Notes under the pieces: model-generated
Databases searched by the model: none
Told to the model about the DNA's origin: nothing
The model's input: the letters and a program-made list of their open reading frames with translations, nothing else
Position numbers and translations under genes: made by a program
In this document: positions 1 through 8,635 of the stretch, piece after piece
Layout: every line of letters begins with the position of its first letter
How positions within the stretch are numbered: the stretch's first letter is position 1
Source of the DNA: SXXH01 sp041165735
Lineage (GTDB): Bacteria; Planctomycetota; UBA1135; GCA-002686595
Length of the DNA stretch: 64,000 nt
Assembly (NCBI GenBank): GCA_046341775.1
Contig: JBKDQQ010000043.1
Span: 1-64,000, forward strand
Direction of reading: 5' to 3'

Positions 1-393
1 AACGCGATCCTGTCGCTGGTGCGCGGCACCGGCTCGCTCGTGGCGGCGACGGTCGCCACGTGCTTCGGCACGAACGTGCTGACCTCGGACCAGTACATGG
101 CCATCGTGGTGCCCGGCCGCATGTTCCGTCCCGCCTTCCTCAAGGCGCGCCTGCACCCGAAGAACCTCTCGCGCTGCCTCGAGGACTCGGGCACCGTGAC
201 GAGCGCCTTGGTGCCTTGGAACACCTGCGGCGTGCAGATGGCCACGGTGCTGGGCGTCGCGACCACGGCGTCCGCGCCTTGGGCGATCCTGAACTGGGCC
301 TGCCCGCTCGTCTCGATCCTCTACGGGTTCACGGGGATCTCGATGGAGAAGATCGACGAGCAAGAGGCGCGACGCCGCGAAGCGGAGGGCTGA
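1..393 (+). CDS. NhaC-type Na+/H+ antiporter, C-terminal part
   Basis: The reading frame is open from the window edge to TGA at 391-393, so only the last 130 residues are visible. The hydrophobic C-terminus with DSGTVTSALVPWNTCG, then a last membrane helix ending in YGFTGISMEKI, matches my memory of the NhaC branch of Na+/H+ antiporters, inner-membrane proteins that expel sodium in exchange for protons. A short charged tail follows. The next gene is a sodium-driven symporter on the same strand 121 bp on, so sodium cycling may link them. The start and the catalytic half lie outside the window. Substrate identity is inferred from family only. Confidence 0.8.
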   Translation, partial: NAILSLVRGTGSLVAATVATCFGTNVLTSDQYMAIVVPGRMFRPAFLKARLHPKNLSRCLEDSGTVTSALVPWNTCGVQMATVLGVATTASAPWAILNWACPLVSILYGFTGISMEKIDEQEARRREAEG

Positions 394-416
394 GCCGGGA
401 GCGGCGCGGCGGCGCC

Positions 417-432
417 GTCAAGCGTTTTTGGC
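417..432 (+). repeat. Dispersed palindrome GTCAA-N6-TTGAC, copy 1 (one mismatch)
   Basis: The site reads GTCAA GCGTTT TTGGC, in the 121-bp spacer upstream of the sodium symporter. It is one of seven copies with identical 16-bp geometry. It has one mismatch in the right arm and is followed by AGGGTCGC, resembling the AGAnGCG seen after better copies. This is the weakest copy and might be chance. Confidence 0.45.
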
Positions 433-514
433 AGGGTCGCCATTGCCGCGCGCGCTCGCGCGGGGCTAGGCTGCGCCCGATGGATTGCGTTCTTCCCCCG
501 GAGACGACGACACG

Positions 515-2140
515 ATGAGCCAGAAACAAGAATGGGGCAGCCGCCTCGGCGTGATCCTCGCCGTCGCGGGCTCCGCGGTGGGACTCGGCAACTTCCTGCG
601 CTTCCCCGGCCAGGCGGCCGAGAACGGCGGCGGGGCGTTCATGATCCCCTACTTCGCGGCGCTCTTGCTGCTCGGCATCCCGATCGGCTGGGCGGAGTGG
701 ACCATGGGCCGCTACGGCGGTCGCAAGGGCTTCCACTCCTCGCCCGCGATCCTCGGCGTGGTCGGCAGGGGCTCGCTCTTCCGCTACCTCGGGATCATCG
801 GCGTGCTGATCCCCTTGTGCGTGTCGTTCTACTACGTGTTCATCGAGGCGTGGTGCCTCTCGTACGCCATCGAGTACGCCAAGGCGCTGTTCACGGGGGC
901 GCCGGCGCTGGGCATCGACATCGAGGCCGGCACCGCGGCGCAGGCGGAGGCGGCGACGCAGCACTTCGCGAGAACCGTGGGACGCTCCGGCGACGGCGTG
1001 CTCTTCGAGGGCGGCATCGCGCCGGTCGTGTGGGTCTTCCTGCTGGTCTTCGCGACCAACATCTGGCTTGTCGTGCGCGGGCTGTCGGGCGGCATCGAGA
1101 CCTTCTGCAAGTGGGCCATGCCGGCGATGGCGCTGTGCGCGATCTTCGTGCTGGTGCGCGTCCTGACGCTCGACTCGCATGGCGAGGGCCGCTCGGTCTC
1201 CGACGGCCTCGGCTACATGTGGAACCCGGACTTCGCGGCGTTGAAGAGCGCCGAGACCTGGATCGCCGCGGCGGGCCAGATCTTCTTCAGCCTGTCCGTG
1301 GGCTTCGGCGTCATCATCAACTACGCCTCGTACATGCGGAAGAAGGACGACCTCGTGCTGTCCGGCCTCACCTCGAGCGCCACCAACGAGGTCTTCGAGG
1401 TCGGCTTCGGCGGCCTGATCACCTTGACGGCCGCCGTGGTGTTCCTCGGCGTGGCGGGCACGACCGAGGCCGTCTCCGGCGGCAGCTTCGGGCTGGGGTT
1501 CTCCACCTTGCCGATCGTGTTCGCCCACATGCCGTGGGGGAACCTGTTCGGATTCCTGTGGTTCTTCATGCTGTTCCTGGCGGCCATCACGAGCTCCATC
1601 TCGATGTACCAGCCGACGATGGCCTTCCTCGAGGAGTCGCTCGGCGTGTCGCGCAAGCAAGCCGCCGGCATGGTCGTGGCGCTCGGCGCCATCGGCTCGG
1701 GTTGGTGCGTGTGGCACTCGGGCGGCCTGGTCGCACTGGACACCATCGACAGCTGGGTCGGCACGCTGCTGATCGTCGTGCTGGCGCTGGTGCAGGTCGT
1801 GGCCTTCGGTTGGGTGTGGGGCCTCGACGCCGGCATGAAGGAAGCCCACCACGGATCGGCCATGCGCATCCCCGCCGTCATCCGCTTCGTGTTGAAGTAC
1901 GTGGCGCCGATCTACCTGCTGGTCGCGCTCGGCTTGTTCGTGAAGGACGACTTGCCCAAGTGGGTGGCGAACCTCGGCGAGAACACGGTGGCGCGCAACT
2001 CGGTGCTGCTCGTGGCGGGCGTGATCGCCTTCCTCGTCGCCTGCACCGCCATCGGCGCGCGGCGCTGGCGCGGCGCGGGGCTCGACCTCGACGGCGAGCG
2101 CCTCCCGGACGAAGACCTCCAGTCGAACCAGAGGAGTTGA
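515..2140 (+). CDS. Sodium:neurotransmitter symporter (NSS/SNF) family amino-acid transporter
   Basis: This 541-residue inner-membrane protein is of the LeuT-fold NSS family, which imports amino acids using the sodium gradient. The family hallmark is near the N-terminus: GSAVGLGNFLRFP (TM1, the unwound sodium/substrate site), followed by ENGGGAFMIPY. About twelve hydrophobic segments follow, the usual number. I chose ATG 515 over an upstream TTG at 485 because it gives the normal short cytoplasmic N-terminus (MSQKQEW) and has GGAG 11 bp before it. The next gene, three bases after the stop, encodes a 46-residue single-helix protein of the kind that partners MetP-like transporters, so methionine or alanine uptake is a reasonable guess, but the substrate is not readable from sequence. 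Confidence 0.9.
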   Translation: MSQKQEWGSRLGVILAVAGSAVGLGNFLRFPGQAAENGGGAFMIPYFAALLLLGIPIGWAEWTMGRYGGRKGFHSSPAILGVVGRGSLFRYLGIIGVLIPLCVSFYYVFIEAWCLSYAIEYAKALFTGAPALGIDIEAGTAAQAEAATQHFARTVGRSGDGVLFEGGIAPVVWVFLLVFATNIWLVVRGLSGGIETFCKWAMPAMALCAIFVLVRVLTLDSHGEGRSVSDGLGYMWNPDFAALKSAETWIAAAGQIFFSLSVGFGVIINYASYMRKKDDLVLSGLTSSATNEVFEVGFGGLITLTAAVVFLGVAGTTEAVSGGSFGLGFSTLPIVFAHMPWGNLFGFLWFFMLFLAAITSSISMYQPTMAFLEESLGVSRKQAAGMVVALGAIGSGWCVWHSGGLVALDTIDSWVGTLLIVVLALVQVVAFGWVWGLDAGMKEAHHGSAMRIPAVIRFVLKYVAPIYLLVALGLFVKDDLPKWVANLGENTVARNSVLLVAGVIAFLVACTAIGARRWRGAGLDLDGERLPDEDLQSNQRS

Positions 2141-2143
2141 TCC

Positions 2144-2284
2144 ATGACCATGCTCGGCGCGATCTTCATGGCCTTGTCGCTCGCCTTCGTGTGGGGACTG
2201 GCCTTCTGGTGCTTCAAGAAGGTCCTGACGGCCCCTGCGGACGACGGCCACTTGACCAAGCCGCCCGACAGCCTAGGCGGATGA
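2144..2284 (+). CDS. MetS-like small subunit of the NSS transporter
   Basis: This 46-residue protein has one membrane helix (about residues 3-22: LGAIFMALSLAFVWGLAFW), then a short polar tail FKKVLTAPADD. It begins three bases after the symporter stop with a strong GAGGAG Shine-Dalgarno at 2131-2136 inside the symporter end, so the two are translated together. Small subunits of this size and position are known for the methionine/alanine importer MetPS of Corynebacterium, where the small protein is needed for transport. Recognition rests on size, topology and context. It ends at TGA 2282-2284. Confidence 0.75.
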   Translation: MTMLGAIFMALSLAFVWGLAFWCFKKVLTAPADDGHLTKPPDSLGG

Positions 2285-2400
2285 CGCGCGCGAAGGCGCG
2301 CGCCCGGCGACCGGCGGATCCGCGAGCCGGCTTGGCGCGATCCACCGTCGGACCCGGTCGACGCTGAACTGGGCGCGCCGCTCCGCTACCATGGACGGCG

Positions 2401-3555
2401 ATGACCAGCACCGCGACCGCCGCCAACCAGCTTCGTCCCATCGGTCCCGTCGACCTCGCCGCCGAGCGCGCGGCCGTGGGCCCCGTGCTCGAGGAGGCCA
2501 TGCTGCGCGTGCTGCGCAGCGGCCAGTACATCCTCGGACCGGAAGTCGAGGCCTTCGAGAAGGCCTTCGCCGCGTATTGCGGCGTGCCGCACCCCGGCGT
2601 GGCGGTGGCCAACGGCACCGACGCGCTGGTCGTGGCCCTGCGCGCGGCCTGCGTGGCGCCCGGCGACCACGTGGTCACGACGCCCTTCACCTTCTTCGCC
2701 TCCGCCGGTGCCATCGCGTGGATGGGCGCCACGCCGCGCCTCGCCGACGTCGAACTCGACACGGGCCTCCTCGACCTCGCCAAGGCCGAGGCGGCCTGCG
2801 ACTCGAAGACGACGGCCATCCTGCCTGTGCACCTGTACGGACAGATGGTCGACATCAAGGGCTTCCGCGCGTTGTGCGACAAGCGCGGCATCAGCCTCGT
2901 CGAGGACTGCGCGCAGAGCCACGGCGCGTCGCGCGACGGCGTGAACTGCGGGCAACTCGGCGACGCGGCCGCGTTCAGCTTCTACCCCACGAAGAACCTC
3001 GGCGCCTGCGGCGAGGGCGGCATGGTGCTGTCGCGCCACGAGAAGGTGGTGCAGAAGGCGCGTCGGGTGCGCGAGCACGGTTCGCCCGTGAGGTACACGC
3101 ACGCCGAGCTCGGCACCAACTCGCGCATGCAAGGCCTGCAGGGAGCGGCGCTCAACTGCAAGTTGCCGCACCTGCCGGCGTGGAACGCGCGCCGCGCCGC
3201 CATCGCCGCGCGCTACGACGCGGCGTTGAAGGGCTCGAGTTCGGTCGTGCCGCTCGTGCGACGCCCGAACGCGGTGCACGTCTACCACCAGTACACCGTC
3301 CGAATCGCCGGGCCAGTCGCGCGCGAGGTGGTGCTGGAGCGCATGCGCGCCGCGCAGGTCAACGCGCAGGTGCACTACCCTTCGCCCGTGCACCTGCAAG
3401 AGGCCGCGAAGCCCTGGGGCTACCGTCCCGGCGACTTCCCCAACGCCGAACGCCTCGCGCGCGAGGTCGTGTGCCTGCCGGTGCACCCGTTCCTGTCGGA
3501 CGCCGACGTGGAGCGGGTCGCCGAGGTCCTGCTCGCCGCGGCCACCGCGCCCTGA
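2401..3555 (+). CDS. DegT/DnrJ/EryC1/StrS-family PLP aminotransferase
   Basis: This 384-residue enzyme of PLP fold type I makes amino-sugars, using glutamate to aminate a nucleotide-linked keto sugar. Visible features are the cofactor-binding ANGTDAL (about 70-76), TTPFTFFAS (93-101), the Asp that pairs with the PLP pyridine nitrogen in VEDCAQSHG (D169), and the Schiff-base lysine in SFYPTKNLGACGEGG (K198). The length is normal. ATG 2401 starts 117 bp after the transporter subunit. No sugar-nucleotide genes are adjacent, so the product (LPS, glycan or small molecule) is unknown. Cytoplasmic. Confidence 0.9.
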   Translation: MTSTATAANQLRPIGPVDLAAERAAVGPVLEEAMLRVLRSGQYILGPEVEAFEKAFAAYCGVPHPGVAVANGTDALVVALRAACVAPGDHVVTTPFTFFASAGAIAWMGATPRLADVELDTGLLDLAKAEAACDSKTTAILPVHLYGQMVDIKGFRALCDKRGISLVEDCAQSHGASRDGVNCGQLGDAAAFSFYPTKNLGACGEGGMVLSRHEKVVQKARRVREHGSPVRYTHAELGTNSRMQGLQGAALNCKLPHLPAWNARRAAIAARYDAALKGSSSVVPLVRRPNAVHVYHQYTVRIAGPVAREVVLERMRAAQVNAQVHYPSPVHLQEAAKPWGYRPGDFPNAERLAREVVCLPVHPFLSDADVERVAEVLLAAATAP

Positions 3556-3630
3556 GGACTCGCGCCGCGCGCGCCGCGAACTTTTTTCCTGCCGGGCGCG
3601 CCGCGCGCGCGCCGAACATCTCCTGAAGCG

Positions 3631-4428
3631 ATGCTGCACTCCGCACTGATCCTCGTGGCCTTGGCGCCCGCGCAACAGAACCCGCCGCTCGACGAGACGG
3701 CCGAGGCGGCGCAGGCGTACTTCGCGCTGGCCGATTGGAACGGCGACGGCTGGATCTCGTTCAAGGAGTCCGCCGACAGCATGGATCTCGATCGGCAGGC
3801 CTTCGCCGCGTTCGACGCGGATCGCGACGGGCGGATCTCGCTCGACGAGTACGTCGCGCGCCAGAAGGCCATCGTGGAGCGCGGCGGCGTGCTCGAAGCG
3901 CCGCGCCGCAAGCCGGCGCGCCAGGCGGCACCTGCGCGCAGCGCGGCGGACCTGTTGGCGCTGTTCGACGAGGACCGCGACTCGGGCCTCGGCGAGCGCG
4001 AGCTCGCGCGCGTCGTCGAGGAGTCGAAGAACAAGGAGCTCTCGCCGACTTCGCTGCTGGCGGCGCTCGACAAGGATGGCGACAAGCGGCTGTCCGGCGA
4101 GGAGCTGGACCGCCTGGCGGCGACGTTGGCTCCCGCGGCGGAGCCGCTCGCGCCCGCGCCGAAGATGACCTTGGCGCAGTTGTTCGAGACGCCGATGGCG
4201 CGCGAGTCGCGCACCGCGGCTGCGCGCGAGCCGGCGCGCATCGCCGGCCCGTGCGGCGACTTCCGCCGATTGGACGCCGACGGCGACGGACACATCGGCG
4301 TGGGCGACCTCGTCGAGCTGCAACGCCCGCTCGTCCTGCCGGCGAGCCCGCAGGCCATCGTCTCCAGCCTCGACAGGGACGGCGATGGTCGCATCTCGCG
4401 CGACGAGTTCGACTCCGCGCTGCGTTGA
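3631..4428 (+). CDS. Secreted EF-hand calcium-binding protein
   Basis: This 265-residue protein starts with a short hydrophobic stretch (LHSALILVALAPAQQ) that looks like a signal peptide. Six EF-hand-type loops follow: DWNGDGWISFKE (35-46), DADRDGRISLDE (62-73), DEDRDSGLGERE, DKDGDKRLSGEE, DADGDGHIGVGD and DRDGDGRISRDE. Four have near-canonical Asp/Asn at loop positions 1, 3 and 5 with a Glu or Asp at 12. An Ala/Pro-rich linker separates the pairs. Secreted EF-hand proteins are common in planctomycetes. A calcium-binding extracytoplasmic role is likely; the partner is unknown. It ends 33 bp from a converging gene. Confidence 0.8.
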   Translation: MLHSALILVALAPAQQNPPLDETAEAAQAYFALADWNGDGWISFKESADSMDLDRQAFAAFDADRDGRISLDEYVARQKAIVERGGVLEAPRRKPARQAAPARSAADLLALFDEDRDSGLGERELARVVEESKNKELSPTSLLAALDKDGDKRLSGEELDRLAATLAPAAEPLAPAPKMTLAQLFETPMARESRTAAAREPARIAGPCGDFRRLDADGDGHIGVGDLVELQRPLVLPASPQAIVSSLDRDGDGRISRDEFDSALR

Positions 4429-4461
4429 GGCGCAGCGCCCGGGCGCCGCGCCCCGGCGCGT

Positions 4462-5658
4462 TCAGTCGAGCAGGCCCACGACCTCGACCAGGCGCGGACC
4501 TCGATCGGGAGTGGCCAACGCGAACGTCAACTGCCCGGCGTCGCTGCGATCGCGCTTGAGGGCGACCCCGGCCGCCTCGCCGTCGAGTCCGAGGACGTAG
4601 AACACGAGGTTGAAGCTCGGCCTTCCCGCTTCGTCCAGGAGCTCGGGCTGCCAGCGTGACTGGCGCCGCGTCTGGCGCACGACGCGCTCGAGCACGGCGA
4701 GGCCCGCCTCGAGCGGACTCGCGCCGCGCCGCAGCAGCTCGACGATGGCGTGGCTGCCCTGCGCCAGCACGCAGGCCTCGCCGCGGCCGGTGGCGCCGGC
4801 GCTCCCGGCCTCTTGGTCGCAGTATAGGCCCGAGCCAATGATGGCCGAGTCCCCCACGCGGCCGGGGATCTTCCACGCGAGACCCGAAGTCGAGGTGCAG
4901 CAGGCGACGGATCCGTCCTTGGCGAGCGCGGAGACATGCACCGTGCCTGTGACGCGGTCGCGCAGGAACTCGCTCCGTGCGCGCGCCAAGGCCGAAGCTT
5001 CCGCCCTCGACGCGCCGGGCGCGTGCGCGGCGCCGACCGACGGCGACTTGGCCGGCGGAGGCAGGCGATCGTCGCTGGTCGACATCGTCTCCTTCCACTC
5101 CATCCACTTGCGGCGCGACGCCTCCGTCAGGAGCTCGGTGCGCGGGTGGCCGTGCGCGCGCGCGAACCGCTGCGCGTCCGCGCCCACGAGCAGCACATGG
5201 TCCGTGCGCTCGAGCACCAGGCGCGCGACCTCGCTCGGGTGCAGGATCTCCTCGATGCAGGCCACGGCGCCGGACTTGTGGCGCGGGCCGTGCATGCAGG
5301 CCGCGTCGAGCTGCACGACGCCCTCCTCGTTGGGCAACCCGCCGAGGCCCACCGAGTCGTCGAGCGGATCGGCTTCGACCACCTTGATCGACTCGATCGC
5401 CACGTCGAGGGGATCGGCGCCGTCGAGCAGGCGCTGGTAGTGCAGCTTGAACCCGGGGAGCGCGTTGGCGCTGCCCACGAGCACCGGATGGCCGGTGCGC
5501 GCCCGCCTCGGCTCCGCGTCGCCGGAAGGCGACCGCGACGGGCGCGGAGGCGCGGGCTCGATGGCGCCCGGCGCGGCGCAGGCGGCGAGGCCCGCGCCCG
5601 CGGCGAGGGCGGCGAGCAGGTCGCGACGGTCGGGCTTGGGTCGATGGTCGTTCATCAT
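4462..5658 (-). CDS. Glycosylasparaginase / isoaspartyl peptidase (Ntn hydrolase), Tat lipoprotein
   Basis: This 398-residue precursor of the N4-(beta-N-acetylglucosaminyl)-L-asparaginase family is cut autocatalytically into two chains and cleaves the GlcNAc-Asn bond or beta-aspartyl peptides. The beta-chain signature is clear: GRVGDS, IIGSGLYCDQEAGS, and TSTSG after the nucleophile strand. By alignment from memory with the Flavobacterium and human enzymes the nucleophile is T239 in TGTVHV. The alpha chain carries GGLPNEEGVVQLDA, and VELLRRGASP is in the beta chain. The N-terminus has twin arginines (R11-R12) and a LAACA lipobox (C27), so export by Tat and a lipid anchor are predicted. The ATG overlaps the stop of the upstream M28 peptidase (ATGA), arguing for a joint degradative role. 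Confidence 0.88.
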   Translation of the reverse strand: MMNDHRPKPDRRDLLAALAAGAGLAACAAPGAIEPAPPRPSRSPSGDAEPRRARTGHPVLVGSANALPGFKLHYQRLLDGADPLDVAIESIKVVEADPLDDSVGLGGLPNEEGVVQLDAACMHGPRHKSGAVACIEEILHPSEVARLVLERTDHVLLVGADAQRFARAHGHPRTELLTEASRRKWMEWKETMSTSDDRLPPPAKSPSVGAAHAPGASRAEASALARARSEFLRDRVTGTVHVSALAKDGSVACCTSTSGLAWKIPGRVGDSAIIGSGLYCDQEAGSAGATGRGEACVLAQGSHAIVELLRRGASPLEAGLAVLERVVRQTRRQSRWQPELLDEAGRPSFNLVFYVLGLDGEAAGVALKRDRSDAGQLTFALATPDRGPRLVEVVGLLD

Positions 5659-7454
5659 CTGCCTTGCTCCTTTGGTCTCGCGCCTCGATCCACGGACGCG
5701 TCGCCGGCGTCCTCCAGCGCGCGGCGCGGCGCTGGCGCCTTGCGCGGTTCGAGCGGCGTGTCGAGTCCGAGGCACCAGCGGCGCAACTGGTCGCGCGCGT
5801 CGAGTCCGTGCGCGAGCCACGCCTCGGCCAGCTCCTCGTCGCCGGCGGCGCGCGCGCGGGCTGTGCGCAGCACGGTCGCGGCGCGCGCGGCGCGCAGCAA
5901 GCCCTCGAGGTCCTGCGCGCGCGCGTCCGCCACGCACAACGCCGCCGCCAGCACGACCGTGGCGCTGCGGCGCAGCTCCACGGCGTCGACCATGTCCAGG
6001 CGGTCGAGCGAGGTGTGGTACGTCCAGTCGGGGAAGTGCCACACGAGCGCGGAGGGCACCTTGGCGCGCAAGTACACGACATGGTCGCTGCCGCCTTCGA
6101 ACGGATGCTCGTCGAAGCTCCAGCCCGGCTCCTTGGCGGCGACGGCGTGGAAGGCCTGGCGCAGCACCACGGCCAGCCCGCCCCCGCCGAACCGCGCGGG
6201 ATCGACGGTGGTGGAGCCCCACGCGGTGTGCTTGTCGGGCGGCAGCATGCGCCACGCGCCCGGATCCGGTTCGCGCTCGAGCAGCGCCTTGGCGCCGGTG
6301 CGTTCCGGGCTCTCCCCGAGCATGTCCGCGGCGATCGCCGCCACCACCACCCGGCGCGTGGCCGCCAGGTGGACGCGCGACTGGTCCATCTCGTCGCCGA
6401 AGACGAACACGAGGCTGCGCGACGGGCGCGCACCCTCGCGCGCCAAGCCCGCCGCCGCGTCGGCCATCTCGAGGGCCGCGGCGACGCCCGAGGCGTTGTC
6501 GCACGCGCCCGGTTCCTGCACGTGCGCGACCACGGCGACCTCCTCGCCGGCGCGCAGGTCGCCTGCCACGGTGGCGAGCACGGTGCGCACCGGACGCGGG
6601 GCCACCTCGGCCACGGCGCGGAAGCGCGCGATTTGTCCTGTTTTTTTGACAAGCCGCGCCAGGGTGCGCGGCGACACCTGCGCCACCGGCAGGGGCGCGG
6701 GATGGGCCACGGAACGGTAGCCGACCGCGTGCTCGTGCCTGCCGCGCCCGGAGGGGTCGACGTTGAACGCGGCGAGGTCGGCCGCCACCACCAAGGCGAC
6801 CCCGCGAGCCTTGGCCGCGGCCAGGCGCTCCGCGTCGAGCGCCTCGGGCCCGGCGAGCACGCAGCCCGGCGTGGCGTCCTCCAGGCGCGCGACGACCGGC
6901 CCCTCGACCTCCGCGGACGGAGCGAAGGTCGGCAGGAGCAGGCGGTCCTGGTCGTCGCTGGAGTCGAAGGCCGCCAGCAGCTCGACGCGGCCGTCCTCGA
7001 CCACCTCGAGGCGCGCCGAGCGCGCGGTCCACGCCGGACGCGGTTCGGACGATGCCACCTGCAGTTCGAGGCCCTCTTCGCGCCCGAATCCAAGCGCTTC
7101 GAGGCGCGCCAGCACGAGGTCGATCGCGCGGTCGTAGTCCTCGTTCCCGCTTTCGCGGCGCAGCACCTCGAGTTCGGAGACCACCGCCAGCATGCGCGCC
7201 TCGTCCAGCCGACCGGAGAGCGCCGCCACATGGCGCGTGGCGCCGTGGTCGTCGAGGTGCGTGGGCACGACCAGGCTCGAGTCCGCACCGGCCTCCTCGG
7301 CCGCGGGACTCGTCGTCCCGGCGCCGCCGCCCTTCGCCGCGAGGTCGATCAGCTGCTGGTCCGACAGCGTCCCGCAGGCGGCGGCGAGGATCCACCACGA
7401 CGAAGCCGCAGCGAGGCGCGGCAGGCGCGAAATGCGGCGGAGCGGGCGCGTCAC
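5655..7454 (-). CDS. M28-family zinc metallopeptidase, lipoprotein
   Basis: This 599-residue exported peptidase has a candidate lipobox LAAAC near residue 27. A protease-associated-like region (about 160-290) precedes the M28 catalytic domain. Zinc ligands can be read as H in VAHVQEPG, D in CDNASG, E in FGDEMDQ, D in AADMLGE and H in WTYHTSLDRLD, the usual five-ligand order for a di-zinc aminopeptidase or carboxypeptidase. GTG start 7454 overlaps the stop of the MTA phosphorylase (GTGA), and its stop overlaps the asparaginase start. The initial gap HVQEPGACD, in place of the usual HxD spacing, is slightly unusual. Release of N-terminal residues from peptides outside the cytoplasm is the likely role. 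Confidence 0.82.
   Translation of the reverse strand: MTRPLRRISRLPRLAAASSWWILAAACGTLSDQQLIDLAAKGGGAGTTSPAAEEAGADSSLVVPTHLDDHGATRHVAALSGRLDEARMLAVVSELEVLRRESGNEDYDRAIDLVLARLEALGFGREEGLELQVASSEPRPAWTARSARLEVVEDGRVELLAAFDSSDDQDRLLLPTFAPSAEVEGPVVARLEDATPGCVLAGPEALDAERLAAAKARGVALVVAADLAAFNVDPSGRGRHEHAVGYRSVAHPAPLPVAQVSPRTLARLVKKTGQIARFRAVAEVAPRPVRTVLATVAGDLRAGEEVAVVAHVQEPGACDNASGVAAALEMADAAAGLAREGARPSRSLVFVFGDEMDQSRVHLAATRRVVVAAIAADMLGESPERTGAKALLEREPDPGAWRMLPPDKHTAWGSTTVDPARFGGGGLAVVLRQAFHAVAAKEPGWSFDEHPFEGGSDHVVYLRAKVPSALVWHFPDWTYHTSLDRLDMVDAVELRRSATVVLAAALCVADARAQDLEGLLRAARAATVLRTARARAAGDEELAEAWLAHGLDARDQLRRWCLGLDTPLEPRKAPAPRRALEDAGDASVDRGARPKEQGR
6635..6650 (-). repeat. Dispersed palindrome, copy 2, inside the M28 gene
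   Basis: On the minus strand the site reads GTCAA AAAAAC AGGAC, one mismatch from the consensus right arm, followed by AAATCGCG. It lies within the coding region (encoding VKKTGQ), so it is not confined to spacers. It closely resembles copy 3 at 16898. Confidence 0.6.
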
Positions 7455-8311
7455 AGGTACTTGCCGAGCAGGAGCTCGAGCCGCAGGCGCGCTTCGGGTC
7501 CGATCTTGTCCTTGGCGGTCATGATCGCGTGCTTGAGCGCCGAGCCGCAGCCGCAGGCGCGCGGCATGGCGGCGACCTTGGGCGCGAGCGCCGCCACCAG
7601 TCGCTTGGCGTTGCCCACGTTCTTGTGCATGACCGCCACGACCTGCTCGACGGTGACGGCGTCGTGGCCTTCATGCCAGCAGTCGTAGTCGGTGGCCATG
7701 GCGATCGTCGTGTAGCAGAGTTCGGCTTCGCGAGCGAGCTTGGCCTCCTGCAGGTTCGTCATGCCGATGACGTCCACGCCCCACGAGCGGTAGATGCGCG
7801 ATTCGGCGCGCGTCGAGAACTGCGGGCCCTCCATGTTCACGTACACGCCGCGGTCGTGGACGACCTGCCCCAGCGCGCGGCCGGTCGACACGACCTCGCG
7901 TCGCAGGTCCTCGCACACGGGGTCGGCGAACATGACATGCGCCACGACCCCGTCGCCGAAGAAGGTGTCGACGCGGTGGCGCGTGCGGTCGAAGAACTGG
8001 TCGATGGCGACGAAATCGCCCGGCGCCACGTCCTCGCGCATCGAACCCACCGCGGAGACCGACAGGATGCGCTCGACTCCGAGCTTCTTCAGTCCCCAGA
8101 TGTTGGCGCGGAAGTTCAGCTCGTTGGGCGGGATGCGGTGTCCGCGTCCGTGGCGCGGCAGGAACACCATCGGCACGCCGTGCAACTCGCCGCAGATGTA
8201 GTTGTCGCTCGGATGGCCGAAGGGCGTCGAAAGTTGCACCTCGCGCACGTTCGCGAGGCCTTCCAACTCGTAGAGCCCCGAGCCACCAATCACGCCGATC
8301 GTCGTCGCCAT
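7451..8311 (-). CDS. mtnP: S-methyl-5'-thioadenosine phosphorylase
   Basis: This 286-residue cytoplasmic enzyme of the PNP/MTAP family splits methylthioadenosine with phosphate into adenine and methylthioribose-1-phosphate (methionine salvage). The signature starts at residue 3 with TIGVIGGSGLYELEGL. PRHGRGHRIPPNELNFRANIW is the phosphate/base site, and MTNLQEAKLAREAELCY followed by ATDYDCWHEGH is the MTAP-type specificity region, rather than the PNP type. ATG 8311 is preferred to an in-frame GTG at 8320. Its stop overlaps the GTG of the M28 gene. A Cys-rich end (ACGCGS) is present. Some family members also accept inosine or guanosine, so exact substrate is inference. Confidence 0.92.
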   Translation of the reverse strand: MATTIGVIGGSGLYELEGLANVREVQLSTPFGHPSDNYICGELHGVPMVFLPRHGRGHRIPPNELNFRANIWGLKKLGVERILSVSAVGSMREDVAPGDFVAIDQFFDRTRHRVDTFFGDGVVAHVMFADPVCEDLRREVVSTGRALGQVVHDRGVYVNMEGPQFSTRAESRIYRSWGVDVIGMTNLQEAKLAREAELCYTTIAMATDYDCWHEGHDAVTVEQVVAVMHKNVGNAKRLVAALAPKVAAMPRACGCGSALKHAIMTAKDKIGPEARLRLELLLGKYL

Positions 8312-8635
8312 GCACGCCACCTCGTCGCGCGCTCGCGGCCGGGACTCCGGTCGTCGTCGCGCGCGGGTGCAGGATCATTCACCACCGGGCGCCGGATGGC
8401 GAGAGGCAGCCCGCGGGAAAAGGCCCCTGCCCACCGCGCCACGCGTAGCGCACCGGAGGCCACGCGTTGCATCTCCAGCGGCCAGACCGCGCGCCCAGGC
8501 ACCGCGGCCGGATTGTGCGGCCGGATTGTGCGGCCAAGCTGGGCGGCGAGGCGCCTCTGGCGCGGCCCCGGCGGACGCCGAGGCCGCGCAGGTCTGCGCT
8601 GGAGGCCGCGGTTCGTCGCCTCGGCGCTGGTCGCC
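8312..8635. other. Non-coding spacer between truD and mtnP
   Basis: This 324-bp spacer has no convincing gene. It holds a 13-nt unit GCGGCCGGATTGT repeated about 2.5 times at 8504-8535. The promoter or leader for mtnP should lie in its lower-coordinate part, but I see no clear -35/-10. Confidence 0.5.

Noticed and set aside
4462..7398. 978-codon frame covering asparaginase and the M28 region
   Set aside because: The upstream two-thirds is a shadow of the M28 gene; the real start is ATG 5658, set by the 4-bp overlap and Tat signal.
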